Assembly: GCA_949752735.1 (NCBI GenBank)
Contig: OX457036.1
Coordinates: forward strand, 12,912,016-12,976,015
DNA: 64,000 bases
Reading direction: 5' to 3'
Source of the DNA: Lumbricus terrestris
Lineage: Eukaryota > Annelida > Clitellata > Crassiclitellata > Lumbricidae
The position numbers were made by a program, and so were the translations under genes. The notes below the pieces were generated by a model, which was not told the origin of the DNA, ran no database searches, and worked only from the letters and a program-made list of their open reading frames with translations. Shown piece by piece: positions 1 to 15,700 of the stretch. The stretch's first letter is position 1. Every line of letters starts with the position of its first letter.

Positions 1-159
1 GAATGGTTCTGGATACTACTAGCAAGGAGAGAACAAAAGAAATGGAGAGCCATCTTGTACAATCTCATTGTCGCACACGCTTAACGGAAGAGAAAATCTA
101 AAGATAATCACAGAAGCTAAAAGTTTGATTTTTTTCGCACGTAGAATCGCTGAACTTAC

Positions 160-288
160 AATGGCCTTGTACGCAGTGCAGCCGTAGACAAGATCCTGGA
201 CGACAGGATGTTCAAGCAGCACGGTGATTGGTAGAGCCTGGCGACCATCTTCAGCCCCCAAGTCCATGAAGATGTTTGCGAGACGATC
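160..288 (-). CDS. SPEF2: SPEF2 exon 40 (last exon seen, residues 1837-1879)
   Basis: Encodes RLANIFMDLGAEDGRQALP and LLEHPVVQDLVYGC. The donor GTAAGT follows, so coding continues beyond position 1 of the window; no terminal exon is visible in 1-159. Confidence 0.9.
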
Positions 289-3200
289 CTGTTAACATAC
301 CGTACACATAACACTGTAAATCGTGTTTGCATGCATACATGGATGCATGTATGGTAGGTGTGTAGTTACAAGTATGTATGGTGTGTGTATGTCTGACTAT
401 AAATACAAAAAGCACAAATCAAAACATTAATGTGTGTATGCATGTAGCAGTACACATATGCATGCAGGCATGAATTGTATGTATGTATATTTATACAATA
501 TATATTATATATATATATTATTTAAATATTGTATTGTACTTGATTATTTGTAAAGCATGCCTAGATAGTAGATAAATGTAATGTAAATCACCTCTACAGA
601 AACTCACAAAGTGGTACGTCTTACCTGTATGTACCAAACGTATGAGTGAGGATGCGTGTACACATGGGTGTATGGGAGTATGTATTCAGATGTGAAATTG
701 GGTACAAAGTCGTACGACAGACTCTGGCTGCACTCACCTTTGAAATTGCATCTTCAGAATCCGATGCAGAATTTAAAACGAATCTGTTGTATTCGCCGTG
801 CTGACTCCTACCATGAAGCAACACCTAGACGACAGGAACAAGCACAAATTAGTACTACTAATATTACTAGGTACTACTACTACTGAACTGCCTGTACTAT
901 TTAATACTTAACTGGCAGAGCGTGCAACTGCCAAAATCCCAGGCCCAGAATGACTGGGTCTGCCTAACTCCCAGATAAATAATTATGTTATGCCAACCGG
1001 GATTATATTATGTGTGAGGTGGTTTCCCATTAACCTCCTCAGTTAAATTGATAATTGTTGGTAAGCAACTTGTCCAAGAGGCCTGAGGTAGATTCGAAAC
1101 CTACAAACTCCAGTTACAAAGCACAGAACATATATCACTTCACCACTGTATCCTTATATAATTAAAATTATTGTATATTTTCAATCAAAATTGTGAGAGT
1201 GGTGGCTGATTAGTTTTGAAGTGTGTTGTGGATACTACATGCTCGAGCCTCAGATGTGGTGATCACTTGTGTAATGACTTTGAGAAAGTCCTTCACCCAC
1301 AAATTTATGCTTAGCATCAGTGACATTCCACTTGTAGTAATGTTGATTGTTGGAAATCTCAACTTTTTTTAATCCTGTAGCTTATTAAGCTTTTACATAA
1401 TTTCTGGCTGCGGAAAAGAGCAGATTGTCTAAAAAAGGAGATTATCCAAAACACATTTCTTGGATCGAGAGAGTTCAAGGAAGAACAAAACTATGGATTG
1501 ATGGCAAAAGGTCATGGACAGGGTTATTATTTGACCAGTTAGCCAATTGGGGGAGATGTGCAATGGCGGTGCCAGGTATACAATTTCGAAGGGTCGCCTG
1601 AGGGTCATGAGAGTTATTTAGCAGGTCGAAGAACCTATTTGTACAGCATATGTTCTTTGGAATTTTTAGCAGGTCGTAAGGCAGGTCAAGAGTAAAATAG
1701 GTAAAAATAACCTGCTACAACCTATGGCAGGGTAGCGCCGCCACTGGAGACGGGAACAGAAGTAGATGGAACAGAATTGTCGAGAGTGGCCAACCTTGAG
1801 CTCGATGATGATTGAAGACAAGACAATGCTAACTTATTTACTCTATTTTTGTGATTCTTACAATTGGCTACGTCAATGGCATAATAAATATCACGTCAAT
1901 GCTGTATCTAATTAATGAATTTTCTGTAAACACATTATTACTGACTTTTAGGATGTTGTCCATGGTGACTCTAGCATTGATGGCGGACTCAGGTATGTCC
2001 TCCGGCCAGACAACCTTTGCCTCATCTTCGGCCAGCTTATCCACCTCTTCCACTCCATCGCTAATTAATATCACACAATAAAAAATATAATATCACAATG
2101 AAACAATTTAATATCACACAATAAAACAATTTAATATCACACAATGAAACAATTTAATATCACACAATAAAACAATTTAATATTACACAAAAAAACAAAT
2201 TAATATCACAATGGCACAAAACAAAACTAGGCCTAATGATGCACAATTTTAAGTAAGATATGGACTTCTGACACTTCTATTAGAGTTTTGAAATTATAAC
2301 TACGGCCTACCACAAAAATGAACAAGTGGACAAATACCAAACATAATTTTAATTAATTAATCACTTAATTTAAACAAAATTAAAAAATTTCAAACATTTT
2401 AAATGAAAATTTTATCAGAAAAAGTCATGGATTTAAATGATATCATATTAAAAGAACAGTATCCTAAATATCAATGAATAAAAAAGCTGATCTTACATAA
2501 ATATATAAACAATATGGATCCTAATAATTGAATATGCATAATATATAAAATTTTATATATGCAATTAAGCATATATATATATATATAATATGTATATATG
2601 TCTACCCTGGTATGCATATATATGAATAAAGAAATATCAGAGGCTTACCTTGTTGGTTGTTTCTTTGACAGCAGTTTCTTCTTTGCCAGCCTTGGCATGT
2701 GCTGCTCTGTGACTACGGCAAGGGCTCGGAAGAATCCCTCAAACGGATCCGGTGCCATTCCAAAGTATAACAGCTTCGGAAAACAAAGAAAATCCCACCA
2801 CTTACCAAGCGTAATCTCCAATTTTCAAAAGCGCTATTTGAAGGCTATATGCAGGGCACCAGCTTTTTCATGAGCATCGCATCAAATCAGAGGGGTTTCT
2901 GAGGTAACAAATGAAGATTCTAGTCTGGTCAACAAAGAGAAGAGGTAGAAGAGCTGATAAGGTGCACTTTGTTTTTCAATCAGTACATTTAAAGGCAGTA
3001 ACTTTAGAAGTACTTCCATGCAGTTAAAAAAATAGTAAAAAGATCATTTTCAATTGATTTGGAGTAATTTAAAATGGAGGTTGTGTAGGAAAACAAGGGT
3101 GTTGTGCAGTTCCAAAAATTCCTTAAAAGAAGCCATGATTTATAGATACAATACAATATTGGAACTGGTACATGAGGAGCAAAAATAACTTACCATATCA

Positions 3201-6200
3201 ACGTAGTTGAGAAGGGACGGATCCTTAGAATGATCGGCGAAAATATCGAAAAATGCCGCAGTCAGATATTCGATCCTATCGAAGCGATCAACCGTGTCCG
3301 AAGGATCAACGGTTTCGCTTGACTCCTTCAGCCAGAGATTGACCTCGTTGAACTGTTCCCTCGTCACGGTTCCTTGACTCTTCTGGTCCATTTCGTGAAA
3401 CAGTCGCAGAGCGTCTAAGAGCTGTGACTGCGTTGGCATCAGCCACGGCTGCGAGACTTGGAGCAGGAAGCTACGCCAGTCAATGTATTCGTGATCGGCC
3501 GACAACTGAAGACTGATCTGTTCCAGCTGTGAGAATAGAATATCATTTCTATGATATACTATCATTTCTATGATATAAGATCATTTCTATGATCTAAGAT
3601 CATTTCCATGATATAAGATCATTTCTATGATATAATATCATTTCTATGATCTAAGATCATTTCCATGATATAGGATAATTTCTATGATTTAAGATCATTT
3701 CTATCATGTAAGATCATTTCGATGATATAAGATCAGTTCTAGCATGTAAGATCATTGGATTGTGTTGTATTTGGCCATTTATAAAGCGCTTCTCTCAGCA
3801 AGGGCTTTTTTAGCCTGTGGTTCTGCACACTATGTACAATTCTATAATGGGGGTTTGCAGCTGTAGAAGCACTTCTGTACAGTTAAAAATAGTAAAAAAG
3901 GTAACTGTCATCCAACTGGTAGTAATAATATTTGCCATGGAGGATGAAAAAAAGAATAGGGTTCAGCAAGTCTAGAAAAGTTCTTCAAAGACAAGAGCCT
4001 TCAAAGTGCTTGCACAAGCACCCACAGAGAAAAGGTAAAATTTGACATGAGAGAAAGAAGAGAGACTACCAGAGAAGATGGTGGTCATTGGTGGAGTGAA
4101 CTGCCGGGGGATGGGGGGAAGTCTATTGCATAGAGAGGGAACCATGCAAGGCAAAGGATCTGGATAGAGCCATGGTGGTCTTCATGTGGGGAACAGAGTT
4201 CAAGCCAATCAGAGGATTGAAGTCCACGTATTGTCATCGTCGTCATCATCATCTTCGTCGTCGTCATCATCATCATCATCATCATCATCATTCCACCTTG
4301 TTGGAGACTGACCTTGTCATTTGTCAAGGTTAGCCATGATTCCGGAAGTAGTTCTGCATGATGAGCCAAGGCAGCCATTGTCAGAATCATCTCCTGGAAA
4401 GACTTGATGGGAAGGATTCCATTCGGGGCAGCCACGGAAAACTACCACAAAAACAACACAACTATTAAATTATTCATACAAGAGCTATTGCATAATAATA
4501 ATAGCAAAAACAATACCAACCCCAAGAATATTAATAATGCACTTATAATTATAATGATAAGACCATTATTACTGCTATTAAACTGCGCCTTGTCACAAAT
4601 ATAAGTACAATTAATTAGCACTTTGACATTCATAATTATGCGAGTGCTATGCTCTGCCACCTGTGCAAATCTGCCGGTCTCTGCATCTTTGTACATGTTC
4701 TTGCTTTGATCAAATCACATGAAATGGGAAAATGCATTTTGCAATCTGTCACCATGCTACACTCAAAACGTGAAGAGACCAATCTATTGGATTATTTCAA
4801 TGGAAGTCTTTAACTTCAACCAACACTTTTCACGCCAGTCAGATTTGATTTCAGCTTAGATGAATATTGTACATGTGTGTGCTCAAGGAAGTGACTTCAT
4901 CTGAATGATTTACCTAATTATATAACTTGACCTGAATTTATCTCTGCAGTCATACAGTGAGATGACCTGAAGTTACTTAATTATGCAGTGCATTGACCTG
5001 AATTTACCTAATTATACAGTGACTTGACCTAAATCTACCAGGACATGCAGTGACATGACTTTAAATTACCTGGTTGTGCAGTGACTTGACTTGGACTGAC
5101 CAGATTATACACTCACATGACCTTAAAATAGTAGGCCATGCAATGACTTGACCCGGATTCATATAGTTCAATATGCAGTGACATACTGATGGTAACCTGA
5201 ACTTACCTGGTTATATAATGCCTTGATCTGCTGGACTGTGAAACTGTCTGGAGTGGACTCTTCCACAACTTCTGGAGGGGGAGGGGGGCTTGGTGACTTT
5301 CCAAGTCTTGCATCCTACCAAACAGTCAGAGCATGACATTCAGTTATTGAAAAAAAACAGTTCAACAATAAAATTAATTATTATTCATAAAACAAGAGAT
5401 GCAACAAAGTTGTCTTGACAATCTTTAATATCACAACACTTTTGCACAACACCCATTTTTCATAACATCCATTTTTAAAATAGCCTAGTTGATCACCATG
5501 GCTAAGAACATTGAAATCAGTAGAATCATACAAATCTCCCAGATCAAGCACTACAGTTAAAAAATTTAACAATAATAATAATATAATTATAATATTTTTT
5601 ACAAATAATAATAATAATTTCAACATTCAAGACACTGAGAGGTCATGAACTGAATGACCATCATTACATAATATTGAAAACGATCAATTTCATTATTCTG
5701 TAAAGGAGTCTGTCAGTTTTTTTTAAAGAAATAAATGTGTTTATAATCATAGTTTTAAAAAAGTAATAAGAGCAATAGTCACAACAAGTTTTAAAAAAGT
5801 AATAAGAGCAATAGTCACAACAATAATATTCATTACAGTAATTATCACTATTTAAATAAAATAATTTATAGCAACTGGAGACATCAGAGAAACTATATAT
5901 ATATCTCTACCAACACTTATCTGTTGCCATCCAATGCTTTAACACAATCGCTTTTCACGGCACTGTTGCATCAATTGAGCAAGACATCAGCAAAGAAATG
6001 CTATCTTTAATCTTGAAATCTTGTAATTCAGGAGAAAAATAATAATACTCCTCTGCCAGTCTTTCTTTTGTATACTATTCATTTTTCTTCATTTTGGTTC
6101 ATTCAACTTTTTCATGCCATTTCAACTTCTACTCTTCACACATCTACTTCTTTCCCAAACATATAGGCTGTCCTCCTCCACTTGTCCTCTGCACTTGCCT

Positions 6201-9200
6201 TATCTTCAGTATCTTTCCAGTTGCAACTGAAAACCAAACTCTTCAAGCTACACTATCTTTATTTCCACTCCTGCATCACAATACAACTTCCATCACCAAT
6301 TATTTCCATCATGCCATCACCCCAGTCTGACCCCACCCAAGATTCTGGCCTGGCACTGACACAGATCAAACGATCTAGCTATAGACGACTTGAATTGATA
6401 TAGCACCAGTGTGGCTGATCTTTTCTTGTACACTGTGAATCTTTGGAGACCTACATTACATTAGATTACAATACCATATGGACCACAAGTTAGAAGAACT
6501 GGTTTCAATAAAGAACAGTGATTTAAGCTTCATTGCCACATATAGAACAATCCCGTACCAAAATCTTAGGCAATCTTCCCAGATATAAAAATTACTTAAA
6601 TAGTCAATAAATAAGCAAAATTAGCAGAAGATTACAGAATTGTAATAAAACTTTGCACACAAGCTCATAATATGCTTTAAGCAAGGCAAAACAAATAGCA
6701 ATATCGTGTTTACGTTGTAAGATTTTCAGCATACTGATCGATATCAGCAAAAGATATTAACATTAGTAATAATAATGCCTTTAGCAAAAGCAATATAATA
6801 ATAATAACAACAACAACAATAATAATACCTGATTATTATTAAAAATAATATCTGATTGCCGGCTTACCAAAGTTCGGGCGTGTATCAAATCTTATACGGG
6901 AGGAACTGCACTGGTTACTTATGAAATGATGATTTGAGTTTAAGATTCTAATACTCATTGGTTATTGCCTAGCAGACCGAGGTCCAATTTATCTTGGGAG
7001 TTTTGTGTGTAAGTGTTATCCGTTTCAGGTCGTAGATTCCTTCGCTCTGCCATGCAAGGTTACCTGGTTGTCCTTATGACTCGAACCTTCACAGTGCTGC
7101 ATTAAAGTTTCACTATGGTCTGTCCATCTTTCTAGAATAAGTTACTTAACAGCCTCCGTAATGAACTTCTTGGTTTTCCTTTGCCGTGCAGGAACCTTGA
7201 GTAAGTCTTTCACTTACAATTACTCAGTGCCACCTATTCATACTTGGCAATTAAAATAGTATTGCTTAACATTTCACTGATAGCAGTGTACTAACAGCGA
7301 ATGGGAAGCCAAGGCAGCTTCCTTAATCTGTTAATGATGATAATAATAAAGAAAATTGAGAAAATTATCCACTCAGGGCAAACAAACACATGCAGTGTAA
7401 CAAAAACTGTTGCAATGATGAACAACTCAATTGCAATTAACTTAATTGGTAATTGTTAAAATTAAAATTCATATTCTGTCAACAAAACGAATTGTTAAAA
7501 CTCTGCAATTGTAAATACAAAGGTCTCTTTCCCTTTGTTTGAGGTGATGATTAAGCAATCAAATAAGCATTGAAAATTTTCTCTGGAAAACGAGAAAATT
7601 TTAGTCACTAATCAAAACTGAAAACAAAATAGAAAACTTAACAAAAATGAAATGAACAACCAATTAAAACTCAAAATCTAATAAATTAGTTTTAAATTCA
7701 GGTATAAGCATAGAAGATTTTCTCCAATAATTATATATCTAGAAAAAATTTAATCGCAAATTAAGCACATAAAATTAAAAATCTTGGTCCTCAGATTAAT
7801 AAAATAAATAACCTGAATGAAAGAATAAACCAGCTAAATAACCACAAACATTATCTTCGGGTTTTAATTTAGAAAATTTAACTCACAAATAACTTATACA
7901 AACCCCGGTCTGTGAAATTCTGAAAAATTATCTGAATTAATGAAAAAGGTAATTAAATAAAGATTTAACATTTTAAAATTTAGATTTAAATATTTAAATT
8001 TTGTTTTGTTCAGAATTTTGGCTTTGAAGGACTGTTGCTAGGTTGACTAAGGTGTGAATATTTAGGCAACATGAGAAAATCTTTCAGCATCAGATAACTG
8101 CAATCATACAATTTTATCTCACTCTGCACAACTTATATTAATGATATTCTTCGTACCTCTCCACCTATACACCAAACATCCTGAAACAAAGTGCATTAAA
8201 ATGAGACAAACAAACAGATAGATAAGAAAACCTCCAAATCTCCAAAACTATCCAATTCAACATACACAATAAATCAGATCAAGTTTTGCATGAAGAACCT
8301 ACTCCCACCGAGAAAATCAACAACCTATCTCACGACAGAGGCTCGACTATTTTAGACAGCAATATGAAGACAACAGTTCTAGGAAGAATGCCTCACTCCT
8401 ATCGATTTTGCTGGTTTAATAAAGAATATAGTTATTCACTTAAACATCATATCTTCAGTGTTTCTGACCAAGAGTAAATGAACTCCTTTTGCCTTAAAAT
8501 TTATAAAGCTAGTCGAAAGCTATGTGCACTGTGCAGAGACCAACTTATTCACGAACGCTGCTCCGATTCAAGGGATTGTCCAGAAATGCCCAGTGGAGAT
8601 CTTAGCCCAGTTGTTCAAGAAACAAGAGTGTGAGGCAGAGTAGCTGCTGCTAAAATGGGTTTAGCTGTGAAGAAGAAAGAACAGATGGCAAAACTATGGA
8701 TGAATTAGGGTAGGATAAACACACCTATCTTGAGAGTCAGTCTTTCCTATAACCAGCCTTGACTAAGCTAATAATAATCATTAAACAACAGAGCTACTGG
8801 AGGCTGTCACCTAACTGTACATCTAATGTTTGCTGCAGTTAAACATTCAAGAACAGCAAAAATATCGGTTCTGTTCTTTTCTGGCAATCAGAGACCCTGA
8901 AAATTAAAATTTGCAAAGCTCAATAAAATAGCAGTATACTATCATATAACAAAAATAAAACAATAATAATAATAAAAACTCCGCCACGAAGGGGAACTCA
9001 TCGCGCCAGTCCCAAGCCAGGATAAGGGAGGAGGGTTGATCTAAGGACAATAGGCATCATCTGGGTTGTAAAAACAGCAATGTCGGCAATCCAATGTAAA
9101 CAAAGAAATCCAAACCTTACGGGCCCGGACGTCGCCCCGGTTAAAAAGGTCCGCGAGAAATCGAGGCTGGGTCGAGAAGTCAGAAAGAAGCAAAACTAGA

Positions 9201-12200
9201 TAATGTATGGAACTAATACGAGAGGCAGACCACATCGGGAATGGAATGAGGACATAAACAAGACTTGTGTGATGACTCACTACAAAAGCTGTTCCACCTG
9301 GCCCAGGACAGAGGCGGTTGGAAGAAGAGGACGAAGTTGGTATGGACACCTACGAGCATATGGCTCATGGTGAATGATGATGAATAATAATAATAGTAAT
9401 TTAAAAAAAATAATATTACTACTAATAATAATAACAATAATAATAATAATAATAATAATAATAGTAATAAGAATAATGATGAAGATACTGAAAATAAAAA
9501 CAATATATCAAATAATGACAAATGATTCTAAATAGCAATAATAAAATCAATAAAAAATAATTCAATAAACAATAATTTAAGTCATAAAAGCAGAACAAAT
9601 GACAACAACAACAACAACAACAATGACAACAGGAAAGGCAACGACAACAACGACGACAATACATCAAGAAATAGAAAGTTTGAACAAGTCTTGCTTACAG
9701 AAGATACAGTTCTATTCCAGTTAGGCATGGTGCATTGCATAGACACACAAAATGAAAGACAGAAATCTCAGATGGTGCAAGTGCGTAAGTTAGATAGAGT
9801 CTGGCCAGTTGGCTGGCTAGACTTGAGCCTCTTACGCTGTTAATCACGAAGTCCTTTTGCTGGAGGGTGAGCTCTTCGTAAAGCTTCGAAGATGTTTCGA
9901 TGGCATTTCTCAAGACCTCAGTCAGTTCATCAATGCTGAGAATTCACAACATAGAAAACAAGTTGAAACAAATTCATAAAATAGAAAGCAATGCAAGCAT
10001 TTAAGTTAAGGGCAAATACGCATAAAATGAGGTAATTGATGGAAAGTAAGATGAAAAGCAAAGAAAGAGGAGATGAGGCAAGTCTCAGTTATGGCAAGCA
10101 AAGATGAGGCAAGGAATCATGCAAGACCACACATAGGGGCTAGATGGACCACCTACCCCTTGAATATTGACATTTATTTCTAGCAATGATTATATAATGG
10201 TTTCTTATGTTAGAAAACTGTTGTTTCTTGATCCCTGATTTGGTTGCCAACTAAAAATGATTTGATCTATAATTTTTGATTTTTAAACAAATTTTTTCGC
10301 ACTAAAGCACCAATGATATTATTTATATACAAAGTGAAACTGAGAAATCTACATTTAGAAACCTTTACGAAATACATCCATGTTCTTAATTTCTTGCTTT
10401 ACATTTTTAAGACACTTGTTAAAAATTTAACAGTGACAATTGTGCATTGCCCCCCACCCTGGCAAAAAATCTGTGTGTGCCGATGTAAGGAACGCAAAAG
10501 TAAGTAGCACTTTAGACGTACGGAGATAACAATCACGATCATTTTGTGTTTACGATTACGATTACGAACCTGGCCATTTCTTTAAGGAACTCATCTCCGA
10601 TGCAGTCGTTGAGTACGTTGTACGTTGATTCGACCTTTGTCTTCAACTCCTGCAGGATGAGACTTGAGACGCATCGAATGAGGCTGATGCGACACTTGGC
10701 TGCGGCAGCTGTGAAAAGTCAAACATCTTTGGAATTAATGGTTTTGCCATCAATGATCAATCGCAAGACTTCTACACTGACCAAGGTAAGCAGAGTTACA
10801 GGAACAAGATGATTCGCTGGTGCTCAGTCAAAACAAAATCAATACACAGATAGGAACAAAATCAATAGGTAAGTAAGATCAAAAATAATTATCAATAGGT
10901 AGGTAAGTACATAGGTAAGTAAGCATATGGGTAAATAAGCATTTGGGTCAGTAACTATGTTGATAAGTATTCAGGTAAGTAAGTATCTAGGTAATTAAGT
11001 ACTGAGGTAAGTAAATAGGTAAGTAAATAGGTAAGTAAATATCTAGGCAAGTAAGTATCTAGGTAAGTACGTATATAGGTAAGTAAGTATATAGGTAAAT
11101 AGGTAAGTAAGTATCTAGTCAAGTAAGTAAATAGGTAAGTATCTAGGCAAGTAAGTACATAGGCAAGTAAGTATCTAGGCAAGTAAGTAAATAGGTAACT
11201 GAGTATCTAGGCAAGTAAGTATACAGGTAAGTAAGTATATAGGTAAGTATCGAGGCAAGTAAGTATATATGCAAGTAAGTAAATAGGTATCTAAGTATCT
11301 AGGCAAGTAAATAGGTAAATCAGTAGATAGGTAAGTGAGTACCTAGATAAGAAAGTACATAGGTAAAGTAAGTACATACGCAAGCATATAGATAAGTAAG
11401 AATATAGGTAATGAGCGTAAAGTACTGTACGTGTAGTTAGACAGACCTTCTTCCATGATGGCCGCGAAGTATTCCTGCTTTCCTTTCTCTTTGTCGATCT
11501 TCTTCTGCTTCTCCTCCTCCGTCTCCTCGGAAGCCACTGCAAAGTCATCGGTAAATGTAACGACATCGCAAACGTAATGTAAAGATAAGTAAATGTAGCA
11601 TACGTGTATGTGAGTCAATCTAATTATATATGTCAAGCTTTGTTATGACAAAGTTTACAGTTCAGTTGGTCATCTTCACGGTTCACCACACCAATACGAC
11701 CAATACCACCGACACATCACCATCTATATGCAACCACATGTTTGCCACATCCTGTACTACTATCACCATCACACTATACCATCATCGCCACCCATACCAC
11801 AACTCTAAATGACCATCATCAATACCACCATCACTGCCAATATGTCACCATCTATACCATGATATATGTGGTGCCGCACACCGAAATGAGCATTAAGTCG
11901 GAGATTGCACATCAGAGATATTAGAGAAATAGTATGTTTGTGATTCTTTAATTTTTTTTACAAAATTTAATTTTAAAAAATGTTTTATCAAATTTTTAAA
12001 AACTTATTTCAAAAGACCAGCAGCCAAGCTATTTTAATGCTCTTAATATGCAATTTACTTACTTAGTTACTTACTTACTTACTTAGTTACTTAGTCCCTC
12101 CCGTGCAGAACTGCACATCGGGCAACGCAGTCTCTCCATTCCTCCCGGTCCATCGCCATCTGAACAGCATCCTCCATCGTCATCTCCAAGCACTTCAGAT

Positions 12201-12764
12201 CTTCTCGAACCGTTCCCATCCAGTTTTTTCTTGGTCTTCCTCTCCCACGCTTCCCCTCCGGAGTCCACTTGGTCACTTGGCTGGTTTTTCTATCACTATT
12301 CATTCGGGCCACGTGTCCCATCCAGTTCAGTCACTTACTTAATTTACTTAAATTAATTAATTAATTTAATTGGATCACTTTTTCCCTTGTATATTTGACT
12401 AGAATTAATGAATGAATGAAGAATAAACGAATTAAACCAATTAAGAATAAACGAATGAAACGAATAAACGAAGAATAAACGAATGAAACAAATGAAACGA
12501 ATGACTGTGACTGACCTGGTAGCGGTGTTTCAACAGCCACCGCCTCTTTTCCCTTTCCTTTCTTTGGTGATGGACTGCGACCTTTCTTGTCGTCTCCTCC
12601 ACCCTTTGCCGCCTTTCCAGCCCTCTTCCTCTCCGCTGCCTCCTGCTTCTTCCGTTCGGCCTCCTTGGCCACCTGTCTCTGGCGCTCGGCCTCCTCCTCT
12701 GCCTCACGAAGAGCAGCCTCTGTAGCCACCTGTCATAGAGTACCAGCACCGTAACCGTTATCGC

Positions 12765-12795
<31 letters not shown>

Positions 12796-15700
12796 GTCGT
12801 CGTCATCATCATCATCATCATCATCACCACCATCATCATCAACATCATCATCATCATCTTCATCATCATCTTCATCCTCATCATCTTCATCACCTTCATC
12901 ATCATCCTTGCCCTGATCTTATTAACAGCAACAGCAGCATCAGCAGCAGCAAACAACAACAACAATTACAAAAACAACAGCAGTAGCAACAATGACAACA
13001 ACAAAAACAGCAACAATTTAATTAATGAATAGTGATAACAATAAGCAATAATTGCAACATTCATGTGAAATCAAACTTACTATTTTCTCAATAGCTGTTA
13101 AGGCCGATACGTAAACATCATAGATGAGTTTATCATCCAGGTCCTGAGGTGGAGGGGGCACATCCTCCAAGTCTTTCCCACCTTTACCTTTTGCCTTCTC
13201 CGCCTTTGTTCGAGCCGTCATATCAGGTGACACAGGTCTTCTTGGAATTAGCGGTATTCTGCAAAACAATATGATTCCAACATTTGATCTGGTGGGAATT
13301 CCATTTGATACACTGGTGCACATTCCACCATTCACTCCGAAACAATTTAATTCTGTTAATTAACTTAATTTTCATCTAATTAATTAGCTAATTTACACTG
13401 AGACAATTCCAATTCTGTTAATCAACTTAATTTTTATTGGCTTAATTGATTTTAAACTGCAGAAATGGTATTTGGCCCATGCACTGATAACTTTTCTACT
13501 GTGGTAGGTTTACGACTAAGCTGTCAAGTGCAAACAACAACACCAATAAAAAATGGTCTGCAATTCTGCCATTTCCCACGAGTTTCTCTGGTGATCATCA
13601 AATAAAAAAGCTCCGTTTTGCTGGCACAGTTCAACCATGTGACATAAACTGACCAATGCTCACTTTTCCAGTGATTGACTGAAGAAAGAAATATTCAACA
13701 CCGCACAGATCAAAGTCTAACCCAGTGCTGTCCAACGTGCGGCCCGCGGGCCGCATGCGGCCCGCGAGGTCATTCCAAGTGGCCCGCACAGGCTCACTAA
13801 ATTTTGGCACTTTGTATAAAGCGAAGTAAAGGATAAAGTCACTGATCGACTTGAGCGCTTATTTTTGTTACTGATGTTGTGACAGTTGCCGATTTGGAAT
13901 GCTACCTGGAAGGTCAATCCGAAAACTATTTCTCTTCTTTCCTTTCCTGGGGTTAGGTTCCCATAGTCTATCTGGAGATTGACACACGAGTGACTCGACT
14001 TCTGGTTTTGACAACTCTTATTAGGCTACTGTTGGCCTACTCAACTAGACGGACCTCGCAAATCCTCTCAAATCGTTCTCTTCTAGAGAGTCCCTGTGAT
14101 GTCTAGGCTACAGAGTTCAGCACGTCTGCATGTGACTGCGACCATTCTTTCGAGAGATAGCCGAGTTCTAGCTCTAAGGATTATAAAAAAACACCGATAA
14201 GACCCTATAGATAGGGTTGACGAATGGTGATGTCTTTGCTAATTCTGGTCAGACGACTATGATTGCTAGCTCGATCTTTAGACCGAGATTCGGGCTTCGA
14301 CGAATTTTTATGAAAGCTAGAGCATGAGGATGTAAATTCGGCCGTCATAAAGTGGACTTGGCAAAAAGCATTGACTGCTCGACGTAATGAAGAGCCGAGC
14401 TGGTCAAACTGTGTCTGGGCAACGAAACCGAGTGCGATAAACGCCACCTTGCACACTTTGGTGCTCAACTACAGGCTATTGTAAGTAAATAAGTAAGTGT
14501 TCTTTATTGAACCGCCTGCAAACGCACTGCGGGAAGTGAAGCATGACAATCGTGATTTGTTTAGTCCACATGCTATTATTCATTTCTGCTACTCCTGTCG
14601 GACTTGTCGAACTCTTCCATAAACTGCTCAAGACTTTCCTCTTTGGCTACTCTTGGGTCGAAAGCATCTTTGATTAGTTATCTTGAACCGTCGGTAAATA
14701 AATTTCATAATTATGTACGCCTAACTAGCTAGGTTGATAGAGAGATTATAATCATTACATATAAATGTCAATACTCGTCTCAATGTTAATATAATTATTA
14801 TCAATAAATTTTAGCCATTGCTTTTGTGTTTTCTGTTGCGGCCCTCGGCTTCAAGAATCCTGCTTTTGCGGCCCGTGGTACCAAAAAGGTTGGACAGCAC
14901 TGGTCTAACCCCAAGTCTTTTTTCTACAACTCTCACTCTGAATTATATGTGTCCAGTCTAACACAATAACGCAAGTAATATAACACAAGCATTGTATAAA
15001 TTAATACATTTACTATGGCAACCGGTCAATCTGTGTAACGTTTAAGAATAAAAGTGGATATATTAATTATAAGCATTTGCATGACTGGATCAAACTAACT
15101 TTCTCTTTTCCTCTGTCGTCGTTTCTTGTGTTTCCAGTTTCTTCTTCCTTCCCACTGGAGTCACTGACTTCTTTCCACCTTCCAACTCAGCTCCTGATGG
15201 AGAGGCGAGCGATGACTGTGTTCGCTCCCCGGGGTCCCCCTTAGACGGAGTGGCAGGGCTTTCTGTCGGCAAAACCTGCATCATCAATTGTACATCCAAA
15301 GTTGAACGCTGCACTATCCTTTCAATACGATTTTTGTTGTCTCAAATGCTGTATTCGAGTTGAGATCACTTGAAGCTTTATTAGTAAACAAAGTATTGTT
15401 TACTATGATTGCTGGAAATTTTGAAAAAGCTCAGTGTTGCTTCACTTTCCAGTAGCTAACATTCAAACACCATCTGCAGGTGAGTCTAGCACTCAGAAAA
15501 GAGGTCACGACACAAAATAACACAATATAACACTATATGAACGCAATATGAACACAATATAACACAATATAACACAAGTCCAATTGAAGTCCAGTCAAAA
15601 GGTTAATAGCAAATACAATCAATCTGTGAAGCGAGCAAACACAACAGCTGCAACATACAAGGAGACATTCTGTAATTGTCAGCCAAGCCAGAATTACAAA

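Larger units (their letters stand above)
5315..9835. other. SPEF2 intron 33 (4.5 kb)
   Basis: AT-rich. Apart from the LINE pieces at 6880-7260 and 9000-9400 and AAT-rich microsatellites (about 6770-6850, 8960 and 9385-9480), I see no conserved frame. Confidence 0.7.

Noticed and set aside
12091..12321. Intact 77-codon frame considered as a host exon
   Set aside because: Its GHVARM, RGRGRPRKNW and DREEWRD pattern is the C-terminal end of a LINE ORF, and SPEF2 exons 30 and 31 already join in phase around it.
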